Assembly (NCBI GenBank): GCA_945883495.1
Contig: CAMCXS010000028.1
Location: forward strand, 1 to 64,000
Length of the DNA: 64,000 nucleotides
Direction of reading: 5' to 3'
DNA from: Akkermansia muciniphila
Lineage (GTDB): Bacteria > Verrucomicrobiota > Verrucomicrobiia > Verrucomicrobiales > DEV007
Positions 1 to 7,338 of this stretch are shown piece by piece. The first letter of the stretch is position 1, and each line of letters starts with the position of its first letter. The translations under genes were made by a program, and so were the position numbers. A model generated the notes under the pieces. The model was given only the letters and a program-made list of their open reading frames with translations. It did not search any database and was not told the origin of the DNA.

Positions 1-324
1 GCGGCGGTCTTTGACGCCGACTCCCGTGAGGAACGCGGTGGTGAGGGCGACGTGGCCGAAGCCGGTGTTGTCCAAGTTCCGAAGGACAGTCAGATCGCTT
101 CGGTGCCCTGCGACCGGACGGAGGATTGGGGGAAGCACGCCATCCAGGCTGGATCCGGCAAGGTCCCAGGCAGGCGGGAACACGCCGTTCGGCTGGAAGA
201 GGCAAACGAACCGCAGTGGCGGTGCACTGGCATGAGCCATGAGCTCGAGCTGAGGCAAGGCCAAAGCTGCGCCAATGCCTTTCAAGAGGTGTCGCCGGGA
301 GATTCGCCGGAAGGGAACGGGCAT
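1..324 (-). CDS. DUF1552 family secreted protein, N-terminal part only
   Basis: The gene begins with ATG at 324 and runs off the left edge, so only 108 residues are visible. The N-terminus is a twin-arginine-like export signal (RRISRRHLLKGIGAALALP, residues 6-24). It is followed by blocks I recognise from DUF1552 proteins: CLFQPNGVFPPAWD (41-54), LPPILRP (64-70), SDLTVLRNLDN (76-86) and TTAFLTGV. The family has no settled function. In Planctomycetes and Verrucomicrobia it usually sits beside a large DUF1592/1588/1587 cytochrome-type protein, which would lie left of this window. The Tat-like signal suggests an exported, folded protein. Confidence 0.8.
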   Translation of the reverse strand, partial: MPVPFRRISRRHLLKGIGAALALPQLELMAHASAPPLRFVCLFQPNGVFPPAWDLAGSSLDGVLPPILRPVAGHRSDLTVLRNLDNTGFGHVALTTAFLTGVGVKDRR

Positions 325-446
325 CGGAGAAAAAGCTAGCACAGAGTGAGGGGGTGAGTCCATAGATTCAACGAAAGCCAAATTCTCCCGTGACAGACGC
401 AAAGTTCAGTGGTAGAGAATGTAAGTATCTCCTAACAAGCGCGCCA

Positions 447-1550
447 ATGAAGTTCATTTCCCTCGCCGCGGTCGTCCTCGTCTATTCGTTTTCCAACTGG
501 CAGATGAGCCATTATCGCCAGGAATTGCGGCCGAAGCTGCTGGCGAAAGCAACCGATGAATTGAGCAAAGCGGGATATCCCGTGACGGTGCAGGCGGTGG
601 ATGGAATGGATGCGGAGTTGACTGGCGCGGTTCCAGAGCCGGATGACCGTCTCAAGGCCCAGGCAATTGTCGACCGGATCGAAGGGTTGCGGGCTCTGGA
701 CAAGAACAACTACCTGAAGGTGCCAGGGCGGGTGGAATTGAAGATGGAGCCGGGCTCCGGGCGTTTGCAATTTTCTGGCCGCCTCGGCAACGTGGAGACC
801 GCCCGGGAGCTGGTGACCTTCCTTCAGGATTTGGGGAGCGTGGACGCGGTGATGACGGATCATCTAGTGTTTGACGCCATCGTGGTCGATCCCGCTTACT
901 TGGAGTCTGCCGCGTTCCGGCAAGTGGCGGCGGCCTTTTTTGAGCTCCCTGGAAATGGCACGCTGTTGGCGACGGAGTCCGGCATGCAACTGAAGGGGGT
1001 GGCCACGGCGAAGTTGGAAGGGGATTGGAAGAAAGCGGAGGGGGAGATCGCCAAGGCGGTTCGGCCGGACGTGATGGCGGCGGCTCGCAAAATGACCGGA
1101 GCGGTGGCGGGAGGCGAGCAGTTCCAGGTGAACGCGGAGGTGAAGTTGTATCCCTCGGAACTGCATGTGCCGATGCATCGTCCCGAGGCTCCGTTGACTC
1201 CGGAACGTCTTTCCGTGCTGACGGAGGTGCTTCGCGGCTCTGAGATTCTCTTTCCGGCGCAATCCCGCGAGCTGCAACCGGAGCAGAATGGCAAGTTGGA
1301 GCAGGCTGCCCGGGCGATGCAGGCGGTGGGCTCCCGGGTTCGCTTTGTCGTGGGCGGATTTTATGTGGCTGGAGATGGATCGGCATCCCAGGAAACCTTG
1401 GCTCGGAACCGGGCGGAAGTAGTGGCGGGAGCGTTGGCGGCACTGGGCGTCGCTCCCGAACAGATGGAGGTGGCGTCGTTTGCCTTGCCGCCGGGATCTG
1501 GATCCCCCGAAGCTCCGTCGAGTCAGAAGGTTGAAATCCGCGTGCGCTGA
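447..1550 (+). CDS. BON-like / OmpA-like envelope protein
   Basis: This 367-residue protein starts with a hydrophobic anchor (MKFISLAAVVLVYSFSNWQ), which is why I prefer the ATG at 447 over an in-frame GTG at 390. Residues ~25-190 hold two segments that look like BON domains (for example PVTVQAVDGMDAELTGAV and GRVELKMEPGSGRLQFSGRL). The C-terminal ~110 residues resemble an OmpA-type domain (SEILFPAQSRELQPEQNGKL, then an LARNRAEVVAGALAALGV helix). BON plus OmpA is known from envelope proteins such as mycobacterial ArfA. A peptidoglycan- or membrane-associated role is inferred. The 100-residue membrane protein downstream probably belongs with it (61 bp gap). Confidence 0.6.
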   Translation: MKFISLAAVVLVYSFSNWQMSHYRQELRPKLLAKATDELSKAGYPVTVQAVDGMDAELTGAVPEPDDRLKAQAIVDRIEGLRALDKNNYLKVPGRVELKMEPGSGRLQFSGRLGNVETARELVTFLQDLGSVDAVMTDHLVFDAIVVDPAYLESAAFRQVAAAFFELPGNGTLLATESGMQLKGVATAKLEGDWKKAEGEIAKAVRPDVMAAARKMTGAVAGGEQFQVNAEVKLYPSELHVPMHRPEAPLTPERLSVLTEVLRGSEILFPAQSRELQPEQNGKLEQAARAMQAVGSRVRFVVGGFYVAGDGSASQETLARNRAEVVAGALAALGVAPEQMEVASFALPPGSGSPEAPSSQKVEIRVR

Positions 1551-1611
1551 AGCAAGGTATCGATTCACTCGTTCGATTGCGCCAACCCCTTTTCCCAAAA
1601 CCCGCCACTCC

Positions 1612-1914
1612 ATGCTTGAAGGATCCTACTACCTCGCCGTTTCTGCGGTTGGAATCACCTTGTTGACCGCTCTTGCGTTTGGCACTTTGGGAATTCTAGT
1701 CGGCTGGATTCTCTGGCGCCGTCCGTGTGAGATTTGCCAAGAGCAATTGCTTCGGGCGCGGACCCAACTGGAGGACATGGATGCTCTGGAGCGCGAGAAC
1801 TTGAATCTCCGGCAAAAGCTGGCCGAGGTCACGGGAACGTCCGCCTCTAGCTCGACCAGCGGCTGGGATCCAGCGGAAGACGCCGGCAAGTCCGGTTCCC
1901 AGGCTGCGTCCTGA
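1612..1914 (+). CDS. Small membrane protein with coiled coil
   Basis: A 100-residue protein of unknown function. Residues ~7-35 form one strong membrane helix, then WRRPCEICQEQLLRARTQLE begins a heptad-rich stretch (to ~75), then a Ser/Gly/Ala-rich tail. The CEIC pair just after the membrane could be redox-active or metal-binding, but nothing proves it. The ATG at 1612 sits directly before the hydrophobic stretch, and upstream in-frame sequence looks like the end of the preceding gene read in another frame. It follows the BON/OmpA-like gene by 61 bp and ends 2 bp before the convergent argA stop. Likely an anchored partner of the preceding protein (inference). Confidence 0.6.
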   Translation: MLEGSYYLAVSAVGITLLTALAFGTLGILVGWILWRRPCEICQEQLLRARTQLEDMDALERENLNLRQKLAEVTGTSASSSTSGWDPAEDAGKSGSQAAS

Positions 1915-1916
1915 AT

Positions 1917-3206
1917 TCAGTCGTTGCTTAGGTATTTGTGCACCAGGCGTGAGTTTCGCGCGCTGCGGATCGCTTTCTCAATACGTTGTTTGGGAACCCA
2001 GGTCGAGTCCGTGGTCTCCTCAAACCCGCAGCGATCGATGAAGTAATCCGACGCTTGGGTGGTGTAGCCAAACAAGTGGTAAATGCCAGCGGCTTTGGCG
2101 CGCGCTTCGACCCAACGCATCATGGCGCGGCCGTAGCCCCGGCCGAGGTGTGTGGGGCGCACGTGCAAGCTGGCTACTTCCGCGCAACCGTCTTCGGGAT
2201 AGAGGTGGACGGCGACGATGCCGACCAGATTGTGATCCATCTCGACCACGCAGTAATCGTCCAGACGATCGAGGATTTCTTCGCGGCTCCGCGGCAGGAG
2301 TTGACCTTCTTCGACGGCGCGCCGGGAGAGCTGCACCATCCGCTCCAAATCCCCGAGCATGGCCGGACGCAAGGTTTCGTAGGCGTCCACGTGGATCATG
2401 GTGCCAACGCCTTCAGTGCTGAAAAGTTCCGCGAGGATGGCTTCGTCTTCCAAGCCGGGGACGATGTGGACCCGGGCGACTCCTTCTTCGCAGGCCCTCA
2501 TGGCGCAATTCAATTTGATCCTGGCGCCGAGCGGGAAGTCCTGGCGGCGGGACAGCTCCTCCCGGATGGCGCGGACGGAGTACTGGCTGGCGGGACCGTT
2601 GGGGAAGGGGATTTGATCGGGCCCAGCCACGTAAATCAGTTTGGGGACGCGGAGGGCAATGCCAACCTCGGCGGCGATCCAGTCGGCATCGAGCGCCAGG
2701 GTCTGCCCTTTGCGATCGTATCCGAGCGGGGCGACCACCGGGAGAATGTTCTCGGAGAGCAGTGTCTGAAGGCTGGCGGTATCGACGCCCTGGACTTTGC
2801 CGGTGAGTTGCTGGTCGATCCCGCCGAGAATTCCGGCTTTACGGACAGTGAGCATGTTCGCGGCGGCGGCAGTGCGGACACCCAGGACGGTAAGCTGCTG
2901 CACAAGGCGATTGGCGGTGCGCCCCACGGCGTCGATGGTGATCTCGAGGGTCTCCTTGTCCGTGGGGCCTTCTCCGCCCGTGCTTGTGGGTTTGACGCGA
3001 CGAGCCTTCGCTAAAGCGTGAACCTGAGGACTCGCATCGAAGATGAGAACGACGCGAATCCCCAGGGAACGCAGTGCCGCCAAATCGAGCAGCACGTTGG
3101 AGAGGTTATCGGAGGCGATCACACCGCCGTCCAGCGCCACAATAAAGGTCCGTCCCTGAAATTGAGGAACGTAGCGAAGGATGGTGCGGAGATCGGCGAA
3201 CTTCAT
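1917..3206 (-). CDS. argA: N-acetylglutamate synthase (AAK + GNAT fusion)
   Basis: Catalyses acetyl-CoA + glutamate to N-acetylglutamate, the first step of arginine synthesis, in the cytoplasm. The 429 residues split into an amino-acid-kinase-like domain (~1-275; TFIVALDGGVIASDN near the start, KLIYVAGPD, RIKLNCAMRACEEGVARVHI) and a GNAT acetyltransferase domain (~285-429) with the CoA pyrophosphate loop RPTHLGRGYGRAMM (~355). AAK followed by GNAT is the classical ArgA arrangement and excludes plain ArgB. I start at the ATG at 3206 (MKFADLRTILRYVPQF); upstream in-frame sequence belongs to the barrel gene. It lies 55 bp downstream of OMP-A on the same strand and may be read through from it. 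Confidence 0.9.
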   Translation of the reverse strand: MKFADLRTILRYVPQFQGRTFIVALDGGVIASDNLSNVLLDLAALRSLGIRVVLIFDASPQVHALAKARRVKPTSTGGEGPTDKETLEITIDAVGRTANRLVQQLTVLGVRTAAAANMLTVRKAGILGGIDQQLTGKVQGVDTASLQTLLSENILPVVAPLGYDRKGQTLALDADWIAAEVGIALRVPKLIYVAGPDQIPFPNGPASQYSVRAIREELSRRQDFPLGARIKLNCAMRACEEGVARVHIVPGLEDEAILAELFSTEGVGTMIHVDAYETLRPAMLGDLERMVQLSRRAVEEGQLLPRSREEILDRLDDYCVVEMDHNLVGIVAVHLYPEDGCAEVASLHVRPTHLGRGYGRAMMRWVEARAKAAGIYHLFGYTTQASDYFIDRCGFEETTDSTWVPKQRIEKAIRSARNSRLVHKYLSND

Positions 3207-3261
3207 CGGGGCGGAGGTGGTGAAAGTAGTTCGGCCACCCCCTCTTGCAACCCGAGGAGTT

Positions 3262-4455
3262 TTAGAACCGGAAGCCGATGCCGAAGCGACCTTCCCATGA
3301 AGACGGATCGATCTCAACCGAAGTAAGGCCCGCGTTTGCCTGCACTGGATCGACCCAACGGTAGGTGCCGCTTGATTCGATGAAGAAGCGGCCGTCCTCC
3401 GAGAGGTTGCAACGGGCCACAAGACCACCGTAGAGACCGACTTTCAGAGGCGTTCCGCTGTCCCGCGCCACCTGACTGGCTACCGGTGACTTCGAGCCGG
3501 CGGCGATCCAATCGATTCGATTCTCCAGTTCGTAATCGATGATGTTCAGAGTGAAACCACCGGTTAGGAAGAGATCCACGGGGCCTGCTTTGTGACCGAC
3601 TTCGAGGCCAAATGGGATTTCATTGAGATTCACATCCAGGTTGGAGGTGCTGTAGGCCGTAAAGACAGACCTGGTGTAGGTGGTCTCTTGAGTGGGGCGG
3701 CTGTGATCTGGGACATTGCCGTCATAAGCGGTCCTGGGATCGATGATAAAGAGCTGATCATTGGTATTGACGTGACCGGGGATCAGTCTCGGGAGATCTG
3801 GGTTCGCAATATAATCATAGCGATAGGTATAATCGGTGCGATCCTCGGTGATGCGCGCGACGGGGCGAGCGCCAGTCGAGTTTTCTGTGCTGATGAAGCT
3901 CCAGCCCGTGGTAAAGTTCACCTGAATACCATCGAACTGAGTGAGACGGCGTCCCAGTTGGAGATAAGGGCCGACGCCATTGTCAGAGTCCGAGGCGTTG
4001 GCGTCAATTTCGCTGTAGTCTGAATAGGCGAAGTCGTCGCTGCTAAACTCGACCACATAGTTGCGGATGCCGCCGTAGTTGTTCCCGAGCGGATGGTCTT
4101 TGATTTGCTCTTCTGATTTCACGTAGCCCCCGGCTCCGCCGAAGCGTCGTCCGCGCACCGCGTGTTGGTCGACGTATCCGTCCTTGTAGGTGACCCTGCC
4201 AGCCCGATGATAGAGCCCGGGATCTCCGTGACTTGTTTGTCGATCGAAGTCTGGCGAGGAGTTGGTGAAGGAGGCGTTGATGGAGCGCACTGCCGCGCCG
4301 CCACCGAAAAACCAAATCGGGTCTTCCTCGATGACCACCATTTTGTCGATGCCGCAAGTGACGTCGAACGGGGTAAAATCAGATGCAGTGACTTGAGTCG
4401 CTGCCAGTGCCAGAAAGGAGGCGGTAGCTGTTCGAATGATGGGTGATGTGTGCAT
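3262..4455 (-). CDS. Outer-membrane beta-barrel candidate OMP-A
   Basis: A 397-residue secreted protein of a family I cannot name. A signal peptide (TATASFLALAATQVTASD) is followed by many aromatic-rich alternating strands, and the chain ends in GRFGIGFRF, the terminal aromatic pattern that BAM recognises in outer-membrane barrels. It is clearly paralogous to the gene at 37290-38456: the two share IPFGLE/IPLGLT, GGFTLNIIDYELENR/GGLTLNVIDYDLESR, SGTYRWVDPV/SGSYRWIDPV and VEID.SS.EGRFG. I prefer the ATG at 4455 because an AAGAG motif lies at a plausible distance upstream; an ATG at 4485 would only add ten residues. Role unknown: porin, surface receptor or structural barrel are all possible. Confidence 0.7.
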   Translation of the reverse strand: MHTSPIIRTATASFLALAATQVTASDFTPFDVTCGIDKMVVIEEDPIWFFGGGAAVRSINASFTNSSPDFDRQTSHGDPGLYHRAGRVTYKDGYVDQHAVRGRRFGGAGGYVKSEEQIKDHPLGNNYGGIRNYVVEFSSDDFAYSDYSEIDANASDSDNGVGPYLQLGRRLTQFDGIQVNFTTGWSFISTENSTGARPVARITEDRTDYTYRYDYIANPDLPRLIPGHVNTNDQLFIIDPRTAYDGNVPDHSRPTQETTYTRSVFTAYSTSNLDVNLNEIPFGLEVGHKAGPVDLFLTGGFTLNIIDYELENRIDWIAAGSKSPVASQVARDSGTPLKVGLYGGLVARCNLSEDGRFFIESSGTYRWVDPVQANAGLTSVEIDPSSWEGRFGIGFRF

Positions 4456-4517
4456 GTAAAGGCTCTTTTTTGAGATACTAAACATTTGTTAATAGTCCAT
4501 TCAAGTAAAATGTCCGT

Positions 4518-4583
4518 ATGGTTGTTCCCTTACGCGCTTTTTGGTGCGTTTTTCTCTTGATGCGGCATGTTGGTGATCGATGA
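4518..4583 (+). CDS. Possible 21-residue leader ORF
   Basis: A 22-codon frame (ATG at 4518) ends with TGA overlapping the ATG of the TraB/GumN gene as ATGA (4580-4583). It encodes the hydrophobic peptide MVVPLRAFWCVFLLMRHVGD plus a final R. The arrangement would permit translational coupling. The terminator-like hairpin at 4532-4549 lies inside it. No start signal is obvious and such short frames arise by chance. Confidence 0.25.
   Translation: MVVPLRAFWCVFLLMRHVGDR
4532..4553 (+). terminator. Terminator-like hairpin in the leader of the TraB/GumN gene
   Basis: ACGCGC, a loop of T residues plus G, and GTGCGT form a six-pair stem with one G-T pair, followed at once by a run of T. This reads as an intrinsic terminator on the plus strand. 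No plus-strand gene lies upstream; it sits 30 bp before the ATG at 4580, so attenuation or blocking of stray transcription is possible. Confidence 0.35.
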
Positions 4584-5482
4584 ACCGCCCCTCTTCGCCG
4601 TCGTTCTTCCGCCCATGGGTTCTTGTCTTAATGACCCTGTCCTCGTTATCCGCTGATGACCGAGGATGTGTTTGGCGGGTGGCGGGGCCGGGGGCCGTGG
4701 TTTATTTGGCGGGATCCGTGCATCTGTTGCGGGAGGCAGACTTGCCGCTGCCGCCTGCCTATGAACTGTGCTACCAGGAGTCGAGCCGGGTAGTCTTTGA
4801 GATTGACCTGCAATCGACGAAAACCGCGGAAGGGCAGGGGACTGCGGCAAGAATGGGAATGCTTCCGCAGGGGGAGAAGCTTGAAGATTGGTTGAGTCCG
4901 GAGACGATGGGCCTGCTTCGGGGGTACTGGAGAGAACGAAAGCTGCCGCAGAATCAAATGGAGCGTTTGCGGCCCGGTATGCTGGCGATGACCATCACGA
5001 ATCTAGAAGCCATGCGGATCGGCGCATTCCCCCAATTTGGAGTGGAAGCTCTGTTTGACCGCAAAGCCAGAGAGGACGGGAAGAAAGTAGTCGCCTTGGA
5101 GACGCTGGAACAGCAGTTGGACCTGTTCAATGGGATGAACCGCCAAGAGCAGGACCGGTTGCTCCGGATCACGCTGGAGGATGTGGCGGAGGCGGCGCAG
5201 AGCTTGGAGGCGATGATTGCAGCCTGGCGGGAAGGGGATGGCGTCAAGCTCGCGGAGGAGTTGAACCGGAATTTCGAACCAGAGGATGCCGGGTTGTTGA
5301 AGCGGCTGCTTCATGACCGGAACGAGGCTTGGCTGCCGGTGATCGAAAGAGCGCTGCGCGAACCCGGGGATGGAACCACGCTATTTATTGTCGGCGCCGG
5401 CCACTTGGTTGGGGACCGCAGTGTGATCTCCCTTCTTCAGGCGAAAGGTTACCAGGTGGCGCCGTGGTCTGTGTCGCGTTGA
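4580..5482 (+). CDS. TraB/GumN family protein
   Basis: A 300-residue secreted protein. An N-terminal signal (LVLMTLSSLSADD) precedes the family's first motif, YLAGSVHLLREADLPLP (~41-57), which corresponds to the GxxH motif of TraB/GumN/Tiki proteins. The second conserved motif, FIVGAGHLVGDRSV, is near the C-terminus. In the related Tiki proteases these motifs hold the metal ligands; bacterial members are mostly uncharacterised, so a metallopeptidase activity is inferred only. Length matches the family. The gene stands alone on the plus strand between two minus-strand genes, and its ATG overlaps a possible leader ORF. Confidence 0.85.
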   Translation: MNRPSSPSFFRPWVLVLMTLSSLSADDRGCVWRVAGPGAVVYLAGSVHLLREADLPLPPAYELCYQESSRVVFEIDLQSTKTAEGQGTAARMGMLPQGEKLEDWLSPETMGLLRGYWRERKLPQNQMERLRPGMLAMTITNLEAMRIGAFPQFGVEALFDRKAREDGKKVVALETLEQQLDLFNGMNRQEQDRLLRITLEDVAEAAQSLEAMIAAWREGDGVKLAEELNRNFEPEDAGLLKRLLHDRNEAWLPVIERALREPGDGTTLFIVGAGHLVGDRSVISLLQAKGYQVAPWSVSR

Positions 5483-5500
5483 TTGATTGATCGACGCGGG

Positions 5501-6865
5501 TTAAGCCAGATCGTAAGCCGTCCCCGGTTCCGGGACGACAATCCGGGCGAGAGGAAGCTTGGCGGGAAGGTTCTGCTCAAACCAAGCGATCGCCGAGGCG
5601 TCGCCGTGGACGAGGACGACGTTGGCGGGTTGCAACGCTTCCAGGTAGCCCAGAATGGCTTCGCGGGTCGCGTGGCCGCTGAAATCGAACTTCTCCACGT
5701 CACAACGTAACGCGCGAGGGCGATCGTCGGGGTCGAGTTGCACGTTGGCGCCAGAGTCGGTGGCCAGGATGTGCCCTGCGGGGGATTCGGGATCCGCGTA
5801 ACCGACAAAGAAGAGGCCGCACCGTTCATTTTCCAACACTTGCCTGGCGAAGATGTTAGATACGGTTTTGGGGCTCATCATCCCGCTGGAAAGCGCGTAG
5901 ATACAACGGGGATGATACTCGATCTGGCCGGCTCGCTTCTTGGATGAGGAGATCACGATTTCCACCTCCTCCAGAATGCGCATATCGGGACGCAACCGTC
6001 GAGGCCGACCGCCGAGCATGTCGTAGAGCCGGGTCATCTTGGTGCCGAGACCGCCGATGTGAATCGGAGCATTGGGAATTTCCCGACGGCGCTTCAGGTC
6101 GTGGAGCATGACCAGAAGTTCCTGCGTCTTGCCCATGGCGAAGACTGGAGCGAGTACGGATCCTCCGCGTTCGATTACGGCGTTGATATGCTCTGCCAAA
6201 CGAGCCATCTCCCGCTCCCGGGTGTAGGCGGGATCGCGGGCCACGCTGCCCCGGGTGGTTTCGACGATCACGGTGTCGACCCCGGAGGTGGGCAAGGATG
6301 CGCCACGGGTCAGGGATTGATCCTCGAAATGGATATCACCGGTGTAGAGGAGGCGATGCCCCGCATGCTCGAGAAGGACGGCCGCCGCGCCCAGGATGTG
6401 ACCCGCCTCGAAGAACTCGCATTCGACGGAAGCGCCATATGTAACAGGGAACGGACGTCGCATTGGAGCGGTCTCCCAACGCGGGTACAGCCGTTCCAGT
6501 TCACGGTGGGTGTAGAGCGGATACTCCACCAAGCGGAGTTCGTCCCGCTGGGCGGTCATAACGTTCACCGAGTTGTGGAGCAACGCATCCGAGAGAACCC
6601 GGGTGGCCTCGGACATGAGGATGCGCGCGGAGGGCTGCTCCCGGGCAAGCACGGGCAGGGCGCCCGAGTGATCCAAGTGCGCGTGACTCAGGAGGATGGC
6701 ATCCACGGAGCCAACGGCGAGATCATCCAACCGGGGCAAGGCGGCCATGCCCTCGCGTTTCGGGTGCGTCCCAGCATCGAGCACGACGCGGAGGGCATCG
6801 AACTCCAAGAGGTAAGAATGGGCGCCGATCTCTCTTCCGGCGGCAAGACTGGTAAAGCGAATCAT
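5501..6865 (-). CDS. Beta-CASP metallo-beta-lactamase family ribonuclease-like protein
   Basis: A 454-residue cytoplasmic protein with the metallo-beta-lactamase fold and a beta-CASP insert, the architecture of CPSF73/YSH1-like nucleases (COG1236). The metal motif HAHLDH is at 61-66, a further ligand is in AGHILGAAAVLLEH, and LYTGDIHFEDQSL supplies the Asp motif. FSGHAT and VLVHGD near the C-terminus are the closing beta-CASP motifs. The likely activity is RNA endo- or 5' exonucleolytic cleavage. It is the last gene of a closely spaced minus-strand run (36 bp after the cyclic-nucleotide-binding gene). Its link to the carbohydrate genes upstream is unexplained. No KH or other RNA-binding domain is visible. 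Confidence 0.85.
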   Translation of the reverse strand: MIRFTSLAAGREIGAHSYLLEFDALRVVLDAGTHPKREGMAALPRLDDLAVGSVDAILLSHAHLDHSGALPVLAREQPSARILMSEATRVLSDALLHNSVNVMTAQRDELRLVEYPLYTHRELERLYPRWETAPMRRPFPVTYGASVECEFFEAGHILGAAAVLLEHAGHRLLYTGDIHFEDQSLTRGASLPTSGVDTVIVETTRGSVARDPAYTREREMARLAEHINAVIERGGSVLAPVFAMGKTQELLVMLHDLKRRREIPNAPIHIGGLGTKMTRLYDMLGGRPRRLRPDMRILEEVEIVISSSKKRAGQIEYHPRCIYALSSGMMSPKTVSNIFARQVLENERCGLFFVGYADPESPAGHILATDSGANVQLDPDDRPRALRCDVEKFDFSGHATREAILGYLEALQPANVVLVHGDASAIAWFEQNLPAKLPLARIVVPEPGTAYDLA

Positions 6866-6901
6866 CTCGGCCGGACGAGCCGGGGGGTTCCCGTCACGGC
6901 C

Positions 6902-7276
6902 TCACATCTCGACACCGCTTGAATAGAGCTTGTCCATCTGCCGGATCCGGCCGACGAGCACCTTCATGACGTGGGTGGCGAAAAAAGGATTTTGCTGGAT
7001 GACGCGGTGAAACCGCATGGCGTCGAGGCGGGCTAGTTTGGCAGGTTCGTGAGCCACGACGGTGGCACCGCGGGGCGACTGGTCAATCAGGGCCATTTCC
7101 CCGATGATGGCGCCGCTCTTGGCATTCTCCACGACTTTGTCGTTCACCAGAACATCAAGGGAGCCCTCCAACACCACGAACATGCTGTCGGGAGCGTCGC
7201 CTTGCCGGAAAAGGGTCTCACCAGTGGAGAGATGCACGGGATTGGTCTCGTGCGAAAAAAGGTCTACTGGATTCAT
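6902..7276 (-). CDS. Stand-alone cyclic-nucleotide-binding domain protein
   Basis: 124 residues, essentially one CNBD: LSTGETLFRQGDAPDSMFVV, then the phosphate-binding cassette GAIIGEMALIDQSPRGATVV (E and R in place for ribose and phosphate contacts), then a C-terminal helix. There is no helix-turn-helix, so it is not a CRP-type transcription factor, and no kinase or channel domain. It may bind cAMP or cGMP and act by protein contact. It follows the CHASE2 gene by 62 bp and precedes the beta-CASP gene by 36 bp, so co-expression is likely. Whether it really binds a cyclic nucleotide cannot be told from sequence. Confidence 0.85.
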   Translation of the reverse strand: MNPVDLFSHETNPVHLSTGETLFRQGDAPDSMFVVLEGSLDVLVNDKVVENAKSGAIIGEMALIDQSPRGATVVAHEPAKLARLDAMRFHRVIQQNPFFATHVMKVLVGRIRQMDKLYSSGVEM

Positions 7277-7338
7277 TGCCGGGAGGCTATCCCATCCAAA
7301 GAATCAGGCAAGCGCCAATTGGTGCGTGATACAGAAGA

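Noticed and set aside
652-1608. 318-codon minus-strand frame over the BON/OmpA-like gene
   Set aside because: Pro/Ser/Arg-rich translation typical of an antisense shadow in GC-rich DNA.
1917-3206. ArgB (acetylglutamate kinase)
   Set aside because: A GNAT domain with a CoA-binding loop follows the kinase-like domain, which is the ArgA arrangement.
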